Numbered from the stretch's first letter, positions 15,279 to 23,734 are shown. The stretch is 48,595 nt of DNA from JBKHYG01 sp046565595 (GCA_046565595.1 JBKHYG010000025.1:1-48595), one strand, 5' to 3'. Made by a program: numbers and translations. Notes: generated from the letters alone by a model not told the origin.

Positions 15279-16057
15279 GCTTGAGCCCCCTTCCCGAGGT
15301 ATGCCTCGATCACGGCGGGGTCTCCAGCTACCGCCGCATAGTCGCCTTCCGCGATCTTCACACCGTGGTCCAGAGCGATCACACGGTCGCTGACGCCCTT
15401 CACGACCTTCATGTCGTGCTCGATCATCATGATCGTGAATCCCTTGTCGTCCCTCAACCGTTTGATGAGCGCGGCTAACTCAAGGGATTCCTTCGGGTTC
15501 ATGCCGGCGGTCGGCTCATCGAGCAGCAGCACGATCGGCTCGGTGGCCATCGCGCGAGCGATCTCGAGACGACGACGGTTGGCGTAGGACAACACGCTCG
15601 CTTCCTGTTCATGCCGGTAGCCCATCAGCCGGTTACCGAAGAACGCAAGCGAATCGACGGCGACCTTGCGGACCCGCTCTTCCTCTGCCCTGGTCTTCGG
15701 GCCGCGGAAGACGGCGCCGATCACGCTGCTGGAAGCGCGACAGTGTTGGCCGACCATCGCGTTCTCGAGGATCGTCATGCCGGGGAACAGATGGACCGTC
15801 TGGAAGGTTCGGGCGACCCCCAACTCGCAGATCTTGCTTGGTCGCATACCGATCAGAGACCGGCCTTTGAACAGTGCATCCCCGGCGTCCGGGGTGTAGA
15901 GCCCGGTGATCACATTGAACAGCGAGGACTTGCCCGCCCCGTTGGGGCCGATGATCGTCAAGACCTCGCCCTCGTTCACCTCGAGGTCGACGCCGCCAAG
16001 GGCCGCTAGCCCTCCGAAGGACTTGGCGAGCCCACGCACCTCCAAGAGCGCGCTCAA
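15275..16057 (-). CDS. livG: Branched-chain amino-acid ABC transporter ATPase LivG
   Basis: A 260-residue ATPase starting at TTG 16057, which overlaps the livM stop (TTGA); upstream GGGGGG serves as ribosome site and the longer frame to 16087 is only livM sequence out of frame. Walker A is GPNGAGKSSLFNVITG, followed by LivG-type GVARTFQTVHLFPGMTILENAMVG, a short signature region LSYANRRRLEIARAM, Walker B VLLLDEPTAGMNPKE and H-switch MIEHDM. The C-terminal extension IAEGDYAAVAGDPAVIEAYLG is characteristic of LivG. Substrate as for LivF. Confidence 0.95.
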   Translation of the reverse strand: MSALLEVRGLAKSFGGLAALGGVDLEVNEGEVLTIIGPNGAGKSSLFNVITGLYTPDAGDALFKGRSLIGMRPSKICELGVARTFQTVHLFPGMTILENAMVGQHCRASSSVIGAVFRGPKTRAEEERVRKVAVDSLAFFGNRLMGYRHEQEASVLSYANRRRLEIARAMATEPIVLLLDEPTAGMNPKESLELAALIKRLRDDKGFTIMMIEHDMKVVKGVSDRVIALDHGVKIAEGDYAAVAGDPAVIEAYLGKGAQA

Positions 16058-17799
16058 ACCTCGACACCCCCCTGCGGCTTGAGCCAACGGTCCTGACCGG
16101 TCTCCTTGATGTCAACAGCCGCACCCTTGCGCTTGGGCGGCAACAATCCTTGCGGACGCAGGATCATCATCGCCATCAGCACTACCCCGTAGAGCAGCAG
16201 ACGGAACTGATCGAACTCTGTCAAGACCTCTGGGATGCCAACGAGCACGAGGGCTCCGATGATGACGCCACGAACGCTGCCGAGCCCGCCGAGGATGATC
16301 AGGGCGAGCGCCTGGATGCTCACCAGGACCCGGAAGCTCGTAGGAGCGAGCGAACCGATCTGCACCGCGAACAACGCCCCCGATAGACAGCCGACCGCTG
16401 CTCCCATCGAGAACGCGAGCAACTTGTACCGGATCGTGTTGACGCCCATGGCTTCGGCGACCTGCTCGTCCTCCCGCATCGCCGACCACGCCCGACCGGT
16501 CCTTGAATCCTGGAGGCGCGAACTGACGAAGATCCCGATCGCGACGAAGACGGTTGCTAGGTACACGAAATGTTGCGGATCTCGGAAATCGAAGCCCAAG
16601 AAACTCGCGCTTGTGACATCGCGCACGCCTTGAGCGCCGCCCACGAAGCCGCGGAGCCAATCGCTGGTGAGGAGCACTCGCGCGATCTCGCCGAATCCGA
16701 GCGTAACTATCGCCAGGTAGTCGCCGCGCAGCCTCAGTACCGGCATGCCGATCATGACACCGATGATCATCGCGACCAGGATCACCAGCGGGATCGCTAT
16801 GTAGAAGTTCAGAGGCAGTGAGAACGCCGGGGATGTCGTGTCTCCCAGAGCTCCGACCAGATTCGCATCGGTGAACAAGGCGGTCGCGTAGGCGCCGACA
16901 GCGAAGAAGGCCACATACCCCAGGTCGAGGAGACCCGCCATGCCGACCACGATGTTCAGCCCGAGCCCCATCAGCAAGAAGATGGCGGTCGTGCCAAGGG
17001 CGCGCGAGATGATCGAGCCGAACAGCTGCGGCAGAACCGCGACGATCACCAGCAGCCCGATCCCCAAGGCGATGCGCTTCGCTCCGGCAGGGGCCTTGAT
17101 GCCCATGCCAGCGGGGGCGGGCACGCGCCGTCTGAGTTCGTCGGACCCGGCGCCGACGAGGAACAGCACCAGTGCGCCAACCTCGGTCAGACCTCCGTGC
17201 CGCACAGAGTAGAGCCAGCCGGTCTCGAGGTTCAGTTCCCGCATCGCGGTCGGCAGGATCCGCTGCAGCAGTCCGCCAAGCACCACCAGAGACACGCCGA
17301 TCATGATCGAGCGGACGATCGGATGCTCGGACACCCTGACGAAGGCACCGGCGATGGCTGTCGCCACCCCGGCGCCGGCGGTGATCAGCCCACCGACGAA
17401 CCAGCTCGACTCCCATCTGAGCACATCCAGCAGGTCGGGCGACACCGAGACGAAGACGCCTCGCGTGGCCCGAACCCCGATCAGATCGACGAGCCCCCCG
17501 ACGGCGACGATCAAGACCGTTGCGGTCGCCGCGGTGACGATCGCGAGCACCGTAGCCTGCGCCAACGACGGCTTGCGTAGCTCGCCATCCACTATCCGCG
17601 GCCGCGCAGCCACCCATCCCGCGACCGCGAATGGCAGCAGGTAGAGCAGCCGAGCAAGCGTCAAGCCTGATCCGACCATCGCCCTGTTGCTCAGATGTGC
17701 GAGCATGCCGACGGCCCCTAGGTACCAGACCGTCAACGCGACGAGCGCACCAGCCTTCAGGCCGGTGATCGGGCCGTAAGGGTCAGACCTTCTCGACAT
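16054..17799 (-). CDS. livM: Branched-chain amino-acid ABC transporter permease LivM, extended N-terminus
   Basis: A 581-residue membrane protein. The C-terminal half (about 245-560) is a standard LivM permease: LLMGLGLNIVVGMAGLLDLGYVAFFAVGAYA, the loop SRTGRAWSAMREDEQVAEAMGVN that contacts the ATPases, and LIILGGLGSVRGVIIGALVL. The N-terminal 240 residues add several hydrophobic segments (near 14-34, 48-66, 81-107, 132-153, 163-180 and 203-218) not found in the roughly 300-residue minimal LivM. The ATG at 17799 lies inside the last codons of livH (17-base overlap) and is preceded by GGGAGGG. LivM and LivH form the membrane channel. The function of the extension is unknown. Confidence 0.94.
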   Translation of the reverse strand: MSRRSDPYGPITGLKAGALVALTVWYLGAVGMLAHLSNRAMVGSGLTLARLLYLLPFAVAGWVAARPRIVDGELRKPSLAQATVLAIVTAATATVLIVAVGGLVDLIGVRATRGVFVSVSPDLLDVLRWESSWFVGGLITAGAGVATAIAGAFVRVSEHPIVRSIMIGVSLVVLGGLLQRILPTAMRELNLETGWLYSVRHGGLTEVGALVLFLVGAGSDELRRRVPAPAGMGIKAPAGAKRIALGIGLLVIVAVLPQLFGSIISRALGTTAIFLLMGLGLNIVVGMAGLLDLGYVAFFAVGAYATALFTDANLVGALGDTTSPAFSLPLNFYIAIPLVILVAMIIGVMIGMPVLRLRGDYLAIVTLGFGEIARVLLTSDWLRGFVGGAQGVRDVTSASFLGFDFRDPQHFVYLATVFVAIGIFVSSRLQDSRTGRAWSAMREDEQVAEAMGVNTIRYKLLAFSMGAAVGCLSGALFAVQIGSLAPTSFRVLVSIQALALIILGGLGSVRGVIIGALVLVGIPEVLTEFDQFRLLLYGVVLMAMMILRPQGLLPPKRKGAAVDIKETGQDRWLKPQGGVEV

Positions 17800-18856
17800 C
17801 GTCCCTCCCAAGCAGGCCACCTGGTCGGAAGATCAGCACCAGCACGAGGATGCTGAAGGCGATCACATCTTTCAACTGGTTCGGCGAAGGAACATCGAAT
17901 CCTCGCAGGAGGAGGAACGGGAAGACCGACTCGAGCAGGCCGAGCAACAGGCCCCCCAGGGCCGCACCCGAGATACTGCCGATCCCGCCGAGGACCGCAG
18001 CTGTGAAGGCCTTGATCCCAGGGAAGAACCCCATCTGGAAGGAGACCTGACCGAACACCAGCGCGAACAGGACCCCGGCGATCCCTGCCATGATCCCGCC
18101 AACAGCGAAGGTGGTCGAGATGACCCGGTCGACGCGGATGCCCATGAGAGCTGCGATCTCGCGATCCTGCGCGGTGGCTCGCATCGCCTTGCCGGTCTTG
18201 GTCTTCGAAACGAAGTATCCAAGAGCGAGCATCGAGATGGTCGCAACCACGATCGTCAGAACCTGGGCTCCGCCGAAACGGAAGCCCAGGATCGTCACAT
18301 CGCCCTTCAGGACATCCGGCTGCGGATAGCCCCGTGTCTGGGGTCCCCAGAAGCCAAGCGCGGTGTACTGCAAGAAGAGCGAGGCTCCGATGGCGGTGAT
18401 CAAAGGAGCGAGCCGGGAGGATCCTCGGAGAGGTCGGTAAGCGACCCTCTCCAACAGGACCGCAACTCCCGTGGAGGCCGATATCGAAACGAGGAACAGG
18501 ATCGCGATCGACAGGATCGGAGAGTCATCCAAGAGTCCTCGGGTGTCCAGCACCCTGGCGAAGAAGAACGAGGTGAACGCTCCGACCATGAACACCTCGC
18601 CGTGCGCGAAGTTGATCATCAGCAGGATGCCGTACACGAGGCTGTAGCCGAGGGCGATCAGAGCGTAGACCGCTCCTTGAGAGATGCCCAGCGCGATCAG
18701 CTCGCGCCAGACCTCTGCAGAGAGCCGTTGCCCCGCGGGCATCGTCAGCGTGGACCATGCGCCGGCCGCGACCACCGTGGCCACGACCAAACCGAGGCAG
18801 ATCTTCGCGACCGTGAAGGGCGAGACTGGCCGCTTGACGACCGTAGGAGTCGGCAT
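17783..18856 (-). CDS. livH: Branched-chain amino-acid ABC transporter permease LivH
   Basis: A 357-residue permease with the LivH signature ALGISQGAVYALIALGYSLVYGILLMINFAHGEVFMVGA and the C-terminal FTAAVLGGIGSISGAALGGLLLGLLES. The ATPase-contact loop TKTGKAMRATAQDREIAALMGIRVDRVI is present. An N-terminal membrane segment near residues 15-32 precedes the core. A strong hairpin separates it from the binding-protein gene upstream, and livM begins inside its 3' end. Confidence 0.95.
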   Translation of the reverse strand: MPTPTVVKRPVSPFTVAKICLGLVVATVVAAGAWSTLTMPAGQRLSAEVWRELIALGISQGAVYALIALGYSLVYGILLMINFAHGEVFMVGAFTSFFFARVLDTRGLLDDSPILSIAILFLVSISASTGVAVLLERVAYRPLRGSSRLAPLITAIGASLFLQYTALGFWGPQTRGYPQPDVLKGDVTILGFRFGGAQVLTIVVATISMLALGYFVSKTKTGKAMRATAQDREIAALMGIRVDRVISTTFAVGGIMAGIAGVLFALVFGQVSFQMGFFPGIKAFTAAVLGGIGSISGAALGGLLLGLLESVFPFLLLRGFDVPSPNQLKDVIAFSILVLVLIFRPGGLLGRDDVEKV

Positions 18857-18887
18857 CCTTCGGGAGTCTAGGTCCTATGGGTAACGG

Positions 18888-18916
18888 AACGGGCGAGCCC
18901 GGAGGGCTCGCCCGTT
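18888..18916 (-). other. Intercistronic stem-loop between livK-type gene and livH
   Basis: A perfect 13-bp inverted repeat (AACGGGCGAGCCC / GGGCTCGCCCGTT) with a 3-base loop, between the binding-protein stop at 18934 and the livH start at 18856. No U tract follows. The position parallels the 13581-13611 hairpin in the second transporter: binding-protein gene, hairpin, permease. Confidence 0.7.
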
Positions 18917-18933
18917 GCGTATACCGGATCCGA

Positions 18934-20223
18934 TCAGACCTGATCCAGCGTCTTGGTGTCGGTGTACACCGGCTGTGCGTCCGGGGTACCACCCTCCACC
19001 GGCCAGGCTGGGGCCTCGTAGATCGCGATGGTTACCGCGGTGGCGCAGTCTCCGAGCGAAGAACAGGAGATGGTCCCCGACAGGCCGTCGAAGCCCTCGG
19101 TCTCCTGTACCGCGTCCCGAAGAGCCGTCCGAGAGATCGTCACCGTTCCGTCGTCTGCGACCTCCGCGACCTCTTCTATGGCGGCGAACAGGATCTTCGC
19201 GGCGTCATAGGCGTGGGCGTGGAAGGCAGCCGTCGGCGCGGTCCCTCGCAACTCGGTGTACTGAGGCAGGAACTCATCCTTGAAGAACGAGTCCTCCTTC
19301 AGGCTCGAGAAGTCCGGACCTGATGCGTACGCCCCATCGGCAGCGTCACCTGCTGTGTCCAGGAAGGTCGGCTCGAGGCACCCATCGGCACCGGCTAGCG
19401 CGGTGTCCGCGAGTCCCGGAACCGAGGCCGCTTGCTTGGCGATCAGCCCGCATGCGGGGTTGAAGTTCGGGAAGAACAAGAAATCGGGCTTCCCGGCTGC
19501 CAGGGTAGTCAGAACCGGCTTGAAGTCGGTGTCTGAACTCTGGATAGCTTCGCTGCCCGTTACGGTTCCACCGAGCTTCTCGAAGTTGTCGCGGAAGACC
19601 GCGGCCAACGCGTCGGCGTAAGGCGACTCATCGTTGATGGTCGCTGCCGAACGCGCCTCCAGCTCGTTGTAGGCGAAGTCCGCGACGACCGCACCCTGGA
19701 TCTTGTCATTATGGGCGGTACGGAAGTAGAACGGCTGGTGCTCGCCTTCGGCGGTCAGGTTCGGGTTGGTGTTGGAGGGCGAGATGATGACGATGCCCTT
19801 GTCGCTCAGGATCTTGTCAGCGACACCCAACGCGGCACTCGAGCAACTCGTGCCGATGACCCCGACGAGGCTCTCGTTAGCGGCGAGCGTGGTAGCGCCC
19901 TTCTGTCCGCCTTCCTTCGAGCAGCCATCGTCTTCATTGACCATACGGACCTCGTGGCCAACGAGTTGGCCGGCGGTGCCGTCGATCGTTCCATCTAGCG
20001 AGTCGATGGCCAGTTCGACACCGGTCTGACTGTCGAGCCCCAGGAAGGCGACATCACCGGTGATGGCCAGCAGGGTCCCGACCTGGATCGGTTCACCGGC
20101 CGCGATCGTGATGCAACCGAACGGGTCCTCTTCACAGTTGACCCCCGAGCCGCTTGGCGACGACGCACACGCGGCAGTTACCACCGTCAACACGGCTCCG
20201 GCCGCGAGTAGGCGTTTCCTCAT
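18934..20223 (-). CDS. Branched-chain amino-acid ABC transporter substrate-binding lipoprotein (LivK type)
   Basis: A 429-residue periplasmic-binding-fold protein of the Leu/Ile/Val class (Peripla_BP_6). Signal sequence MRKRLLAAGAVLTVVTAACAS ends in a lipobox cysteine. The fold is shown by IQVGTLLAITGDVAFLG, then VNEDDGCSKEGGQKGATTL, VIGTSCSSAALGVADKIL, IIISPSNTNPNLT and a late HAHAYDAAKILFAAIEE. The ATG has GGGGGA 8 bases upstream. It heads the liv cluster, 93 bases after the ANTAR regulator. Many members bind amino acids other than Leu/Ile/Val, or amides or urea, so the ligand is open. Confidence 0.93.
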   Translation of the reverse strand: MRKRLLAAGAVLTVVTAACASSPSGSGVNCEEDPFGCITIAAGEPIQVGTLLAITGDVAFLGLDSQTGVELAIDSLDGTIDGTAGQLVGHEVRMVNEDDGCSKEGGQKGATTLAANESLVGVIGTSCSSAALGVADKILSDKGIVIISPSNTNPNLTAEGEHQPFYFRTAHNDKIQGAVVADFAYNELEARSAATINDESPYADALAAVFRDNFEKLGGTVTGSEAIQSSDTDFKPVLTTLAAGKPDFLFFPNFNPACGLIAKQAASVPGLADTALAGADGCLEPTFLDTAGDAADGAYASGPDFSSLKEDSFFKDEFLPQYTELRGTAPTAAFHAHAYDAAKILFAAIEEVAEVADDGTVTISRTALRDAVQETEGFDGLSGTISCSSLGDCATAVTIAIYEAPAWPVEGGTPDAQPVYTDTKTLDQV

Positions 20224-20247
20224 GGATGATCTCCCCCTTCGGACGAT

Positions 20248-20271
20248 CCCCGACGACGAAAGCCGACGGGG
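20248..20271 (-). promoter_or_regulatory. Leader stem-loop upstream of the livK-type gene
   Basis: On the minus strand CCCCGTCGGC pairs with GTCGTCGGGG (one U-U mismatch) around a UUUC loop. A second weaker stem (20290-20296 with 20312-20318) begins at the stop codon of the ANTAR regulator gene. These two hairpins fill the 93-base spacer. They could be a terminator or attenuator; I do not see the hexaloops with A1 and G4 expected of a classical ANTAR target. Confidence 0.45.
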
Positions 20272-20316
20272 TGGCCAAGTCTAGCGCTGAAACCCGGGGT
20301 ATCCGTCAAGTCGGGT

Positions 20317-20904
20317 CTATGGAGTCTTCAGGTCGAGGCTACCTTCGAGTACCGCGGTGGCTGCTTCAGGCATCGAGATGCGCCGCGACATCGCCGCTTG
20401 CTGTAGCAAACGGAAGGCCTCTCCTTCGGGCAACCCGAGGTCATCCATCAGACGACCTTTGGCCCTGTCCACCAGTTTCCTGGCCTCCAGCCGGTCTGCG
20501 AGGTCGCCAACCTCGTCCTCCAAAGAGGCGATCTGTTCGTAGCGGCCACGAGCGATCTGGATCGCCGGCATCAGGTCCTGCTTCTGGAACGGTTTGACCA
20601 GGTAGGCCATCGCTCCGGCATTCGCGGCACGCTCGACCAGTTCTCGTTGCGAGTACGCGGTGAGGATCAGCACAGGCGCGATCCGCTCGTCGCTGATGAT
20701 CTGCGCGGCGGTGAGGCCGTCCATCACCGGCATCTGCACATCCAAGATCACCAGGTCGGGCCTCTGCGCTCGCGCGGCATCCAAGGCGAGCTTGCCGTCG
20801 GGAGCCTCGGTCACTTCGAAGCCCTCCTCGGTCAGCATCTCTTTCAGATCGAGGCGGATGATTGCATCGTCCTCGCCGATCAGCACCCTGGCGGTCGTGG
20901 TCAT
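20317..20904 (-). CDS. pdtaR: ANTAR-domain response regulator (PdtaR-like)
   Basis: A 195-residue receiver-ANTAR protein. The receiver has the acidic pocket EDD, phospho-acceptor Asp 55 in VILDVQMPVMDG, then Thr in ILTAYS and Lys in YLVKPF. After a coiled-coil linker the RNA-binding ANTAR domain reads LEARKLVDRAKGRLMDDLGLPEGEAFRLLQQAAMSRR. ANTAR proteins act as antiterminators by binding paired hairpins in mRNA leaders; the partner is usually a PdtaS-type histidine kinase, not seen here. In Actinobacteria this gene sits in the same polA-trp neighbourhood. Its place directly upstream of the amino-acid importer genes makes them candidate targets, which is inference. Confidence 0.95.
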   Translation of the reverse strand: MTTTARVLIGEDDAIIRLDLKEMLTEEGFEVTEAPDGKLALDAARAQRPDLVILDVQMPVMDGLTAAQIISDERIAPVLILTAYSQRELVERAANAGAMAYLVKPFQKQDLMPAIQIARGRYEQIASLEDEVGDLADRLEARKLVDRAKGRLMDDLGLPEGEAFRLLQQAAMSRRISMPEAATAVLEGSLDLKTP

Positions 20905-20929
20905 GGCGCGAGGAGTGTACGCGAGCCTG

Positions 20930-20951
20930 CGAGGGCCGTTATCGGCCCTCG
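20930..20951. terminator. Hairpin with stop codon in its loop
   Basis: A perfect 9-bp stem CGAGGGCCG / CGGCCCTCG with loop TTAT. On the minus strand the loop ATAA contains the TAA stop of the 90-residue gene. It could partly terminate the transcript or insulate the ANTAR gene; no U tract follows. Confidence 0.45.
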
Positions 20952-21211
20952 TCCAGCAGCTTGTCGACCTCTTGGCTCAGATGTTCGAGGCTCCTCTGAG
21001 CTTCGGCCTTCACCCGCTTCAACCGCTCTAGGTCGCGTCCGGCCTCATCGGCTTCACGATCGGCGAGCGGTGTCTCGCTGACGATGGCGCGCAACGACGC
21101 CTCGCCTGAGACCTCCTCTTGGAAGGAGATCTGCTCTTCGAGGATCTGGATCTCGCGGCGAAGCTGAGCGATCTCGTTCGCCAGAGCGTCGAGCTTCGCG
21201 TCGCGGCTCAT
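20939..21211 (-). CDS. Small coiled-coil protein, unknown function
   Basis: A 90-residue charged protein with two predicted helical coiled-coil stretches, about residues 5-35 (LDALANEIAQLRREIQILEE) and 55-88 (EAGRDLERLKRVKAEAQRSL), and no membrane segment or cysteine. Its ATG overlaps the acyl-CoA dehydrogenase stop by four bases, so translation is coupled to that gene, and it ends in the loop of a hairpin before the ANTAR regulator. I do not recognise a family. A role as a small adaptor or dimerising subunit is possible but unproven. Confidence 0.75.
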   Translation of the reverse strand: MSRDAKLDALANEIAQLRREIQILEEQISFQEEVSGEASLRAIVSETPLADREADEAGRDLERLKRVKAEAQRSLEHLSQEVDKLLDEGR

Positions 21212-22848
21212 CGCGGATCGAAGGCCAGCCGTGCCTCATCCTCGTTGGTGACGCCATGATCGGATCCGATCAACGGCGTGGCCGAGAAGATCCGAGCAGC
21301 CGTAGCGGTCCGAGCATCTCCGGAGCGCAGATCCGCCAAGCCTTCCGAAACCAACAGCGCCAACGCGAGGGTGTTCGCCAGGCCGAAGGCGATCCTGCGG
21401 GCATCCTGTTCGGCGGGCTCGACGAGCATCTTCTCCAACGCGTCGCATGCCTCGGCCACCTGTGCTGCCTGCAGGCCGAGCGTCCGGTCGTCGACGGCTG
21501 GCGCGACGCGCTCTCGGATGTCAGCGATCAGAGCAGCGCCTGTACCTCCGCGGCTGATCACGCGAAGGACATCGAGGGCGATGACGCTCGTCGTGCCCTC
21601 CCAGATACAGTTCACATGGGTGTCCAGATGGATCCTTGGGATACCGGTGTCGTTGACATAGCCGGCTCCCCCGAAGCTCTCGATGATGTGGCTCGTCAGT
21701 TCGGCGCCTCCCCGCGCGCACGCCAACTTCGCCAGCGGAAGCACGAGTCTGGCCGTCCCGTCGGGATCGCCGCCAGTCTCGGCTTGGCCGAGCAGTTGAG
21801 CACCACGGTAAGCGAGCGCGTGAAGAGCGTCGTAGCGAGCAGCCAGCCCAGCGATCCATCTGCGATGAAGCGGCAGGTCCCGCAACGGTCGACCGAAGGC
21901 CTGCCTGCGGTTCGCATAGTCGCGGATCAGACCGAGACCTTCACCCACCGCCGAGACGCTCCCTAGGGCCGCGTGCAACCGGGTGATGTTGAGCATCGGC
22001 CCCACCTTGCGAACGCCATCACCGATACCCCCAACCGGATACGCGATCGCTCCGTCCAGTTCGAGTTCGGCCGTGGGCAGCGCCTTGGTCCCCATCTTGT
22101 CCTTGAGCCGCCTCACCGCGATCCCGTTCCAAGATCCGTCGGGGTTACGCAACGGCACTGCGAACAGAGACAAGGCTCGACTTCCCTCGCCAGCACCCTC
22201 TGGTCGCGCCAACGCGAGTGCGAGATCGGCGGTGGTCGCGCTGGTGAACCACTTGGTTCCGTGCAGCGTCCAGGTGCCGTCGCCATGCTTGATCGCTTCG
22301 GTCCCTGTCCGACCGACATCGCTTCCACCTGCCTGCTCGGTCATCCATTGCCCGCTGGTCCACCCGTACTCCCTGCGCAACATCGGGACTCCGAACCTCT
22401 CTGCGAGTTCGGGGTCTTCGCGGCGGAGCACGCTTATGGCCGCATCTGTCATCGACAGTGGACAGTCGGCGGTCGCGCTCACCGGCCCGAAGAGATCGAC
22501 GACCGCAGCCTGGACGATCCGGGATGCGGGTCCGAATTCCGCCTCGTACGGGATCGCGGCTATCCCTATGGACTGGCCCCGTTTGACCAGTTCTGTCCAG
22601 GCGGGATCCACGACAATCTGGTCGATCCGGTTGCCCCAAGCATCGAACCGCACCAGATGGGGAGGGTTGGCTTCGGCCTGTTCAGCCAACGGAGCCCACT
22701 CTTCTACCGCGCGTTTCCCCAGGTCAGCGAGCCATTCGCCTACCTCGGAGAGGACCTCGTCGGGCAACAGCCGCTCGACACGGTTACGAAGGACGCGGTC
22801 GGTCTCCCACCGGTCCTGGCGGACAGGGCCATCTTGGACGAATCGCAC
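21208..22848 (-). CDS. Acyl-CoA dehydrogenase family protein, AidB-like
   Basis: A 546-residue flavoprotein of the acyl-CoA dehydrogenase superfamily, closest in motifs to the AidB branch: WMTEQAGGSDVG, then WTLHGTKWFTSATTADLALALARPEG, LKDKMGTKALPTAELELDGAIAYPVG, RRQAFGRPLRDLPLHR and IHLDTHVNCIWEGTTSVIALDVLR. Family members bind FAD and oxidise acyl-CoA thioesters at the alpha-beta bond; AidB itself also binds DNA and is linked to alkylation resistance. The WEGT region is where AidB places its catalytic-type residues. The long C-terminal helical extension fits AidB. It is first in a unit with the small coiled-coil protein and the ANTAR regulator. Substrate unknown. Confidence 0.92.
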   Translation of the reverse strand: MRFVQDGPVRQDRWETDRVLRNRVERLLPDEVLSEVGEWLADLGKRAVEEWAPLAEQAEANPPHLVRFDAWGNRIDQIVVDPAWTELVKRGQSIGIAAIPYEAEFGPASRIVQAAVVDLFGPVSATADCPLSMTDAAISVLRREDPELAERFGVPMLRREYGWTSGQWMTEQAGGSDVGRTGTEAIKHGDGTWTLHGTKWFTSATTADLALALARPEGAGEGSRALSLFAVPLRNPDGSWNGIAVRRLKDKMGTKALPTAELELDGAIAYPVGGIGDGVRKVGPMLNITRLHAALGSVSAVGEGLGLIRDYANRRQAFGRPLRDLPLHRRWIAGLAARYDALHALAYRGAQLLGQAETGGDPDGTARLVLPLAKLACARGGAELTSHIIESFGGAGYVNDTGIPRIHLDTHVNCIWEGTTSVIALDVLRVISRGGTGAALIADIRERVAPAVDDRTLGLQAAQVAEACDALEKMLVEPAEQDARRIAFGLANTLALALLVSEGLADLRSGDARTATAARIFSATPLIGSDHGVTNEDEARLAFDPR

Positions 22849-22939
22849 GATGCCTCCAGGCTACCCGCTTCTGACCCTCACATAACCCCTCCGACGGGCC
22901 ATTGTCGGAGCAGGCAGGCGGGACGAAGATGGGGACAGG

Positions 22940-23518
22940 ATGAAGGAGAGGAAGGGTTCGGTCTGGTCGTTGCTCCGTCGGGACGCGGCCACGATCAGCG
23001 GTGCCATCGGCGGATTGTCGGCCATCGTGATCGCCCTTGCTGCCGCCGTCGGCATCGGTGAATGGCTGGCCTCGCCCTCTCTTCCCGATGACAACTTCCG
23101 CGCACCGGTGCCGGCCATGGGCAGCTTCGAGTCTCCGCCGGTCAGCAGCACACCGTTGGGAGAAGCTCCAGCCGATGCGGCTACGGATGAGCCCGTGGCA
23201 GCGTCCTCTGATGCGCGCGGCCAAGAGCCTGCCGATCGACCCAGCGACCCTCAAGCCAACGGCGGAGACAACGACCACAGAGGATCGCCGACCAAGGGAA
23301 CCACCGAAGAGGAAGAGCCCGTGGAACCCGTGGACCCACCCGCACCTCCCGAGGCCGAGTTCGACGCGGCCCGGTTCATCGAGGATGCAACCAGATCCCT
23401 CGGAGATGCGACCCCCGAGCCGGTGGGTGGACTCGTAACGGGCCTAGGCAAGACGACCTCTGGTGTCCTGCGTGGCGCAGGGAACCTGGTGGGTGGCCTG
23501 CTGACCGTCAGGATCTGA
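22940..23518 (+). CDS. Membrane-anchored acidic, proline-rich protein of unknown function
   Basis: A 192-residue protein: a short basic N-terminus (MKERKGSVWSLLRRD), one membrane segment about residues 18-40 (ISGAIGGLSAIVIALAAAVG), then a long disordered stretch rich in Pro, Glu, Asp and Ser. A glycine-rich, weakly hydrophobic C-terminus (GGLVTGLGKTTSGVLRGAG) might be a second membrane-associated helix. An AGGATG precedes the start weakly. It stands alone between a divergent acyl-CoA dehydrogenase and a tRNA gene. The outward-facing tail is inferred from the positive-inside rule. No family recognised. Confidence 0.7.
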   Translation: MKERKGSVWSLLRRDAATISGAIGGLSAIVIALAAAVGIGEWLASPSLPDDNFRAPVPAMGSFESPPVSSTPLGEAPADAATDEPVAASSDARGQEPADRPSDPQANGGDNDHRGSPTKGTTEEEEPVEPVDPPAPPEAEFDAARFIEDATRSLGDATPEPVGGLVTGLGKTTSGVLRGAGNLVGGLLTVRI

Positions 23519-23617
23519 GCAGGAACGACCGCGTATCGGCACCGTTCCCCGCGTCAGTGACCCCGATGCAGTTGACCCTCCGGCTAAGTGCGCAGCAAAC
23601 CGCCTGAACGACACGAG

Positions 23618-23700
23618 TGCCGGGGAAGGGAGTCGAACCCCCACGCCCTTGCGGGCAGCGGATTTTGAGTCCGCCGCGTCTGCCATTCCGCCACCCCGGC
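23618..23700 (-). tRNA. tRNA-Leu (anticodon CAA)
   Basis: On the minus strand GCCGGGG (acceptor 5' side) pairs with CCCCGGC followed by discriminator A. The D-arm region TGGCGGAATGGCAGACGC, anticodon stem GCGGA/TCCGC around CTCAAAA (anticodon CAA), a long variable arm with TGCCCGCAAGGGCGT, and the T-loop GGTTCGACTCC are all present. The 83-base length and long variable arm are class II leucine features. The 3' CCA is not encoded. Confidence 0.97.
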
Positions 23701-23713
23701 TGGGTGGAGGGCG

Positions 23714-23719
23714 AGTATA
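23714..23719 (-). promoter_or_regulatory. Candidate -10 box for tRNA-Leu
   Basis: TATACT on the minus strand, 13 bases before the mature tRNA 5' end, in the 34-base gap after the upstream glycosidase-family gene. No good -35 hexamer at normal spacing. Confidence 0.45.
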
Positions 23720-23734
23720 CGGAACGCGGTGGGG

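Noticed and set aside
20278..20309. TTGACG and TAGACT as a livK-type gene promoter
   Set aside because: The hexamers are 20 bases apart, too far for a normal housekeeping promoter, so I do not list it.
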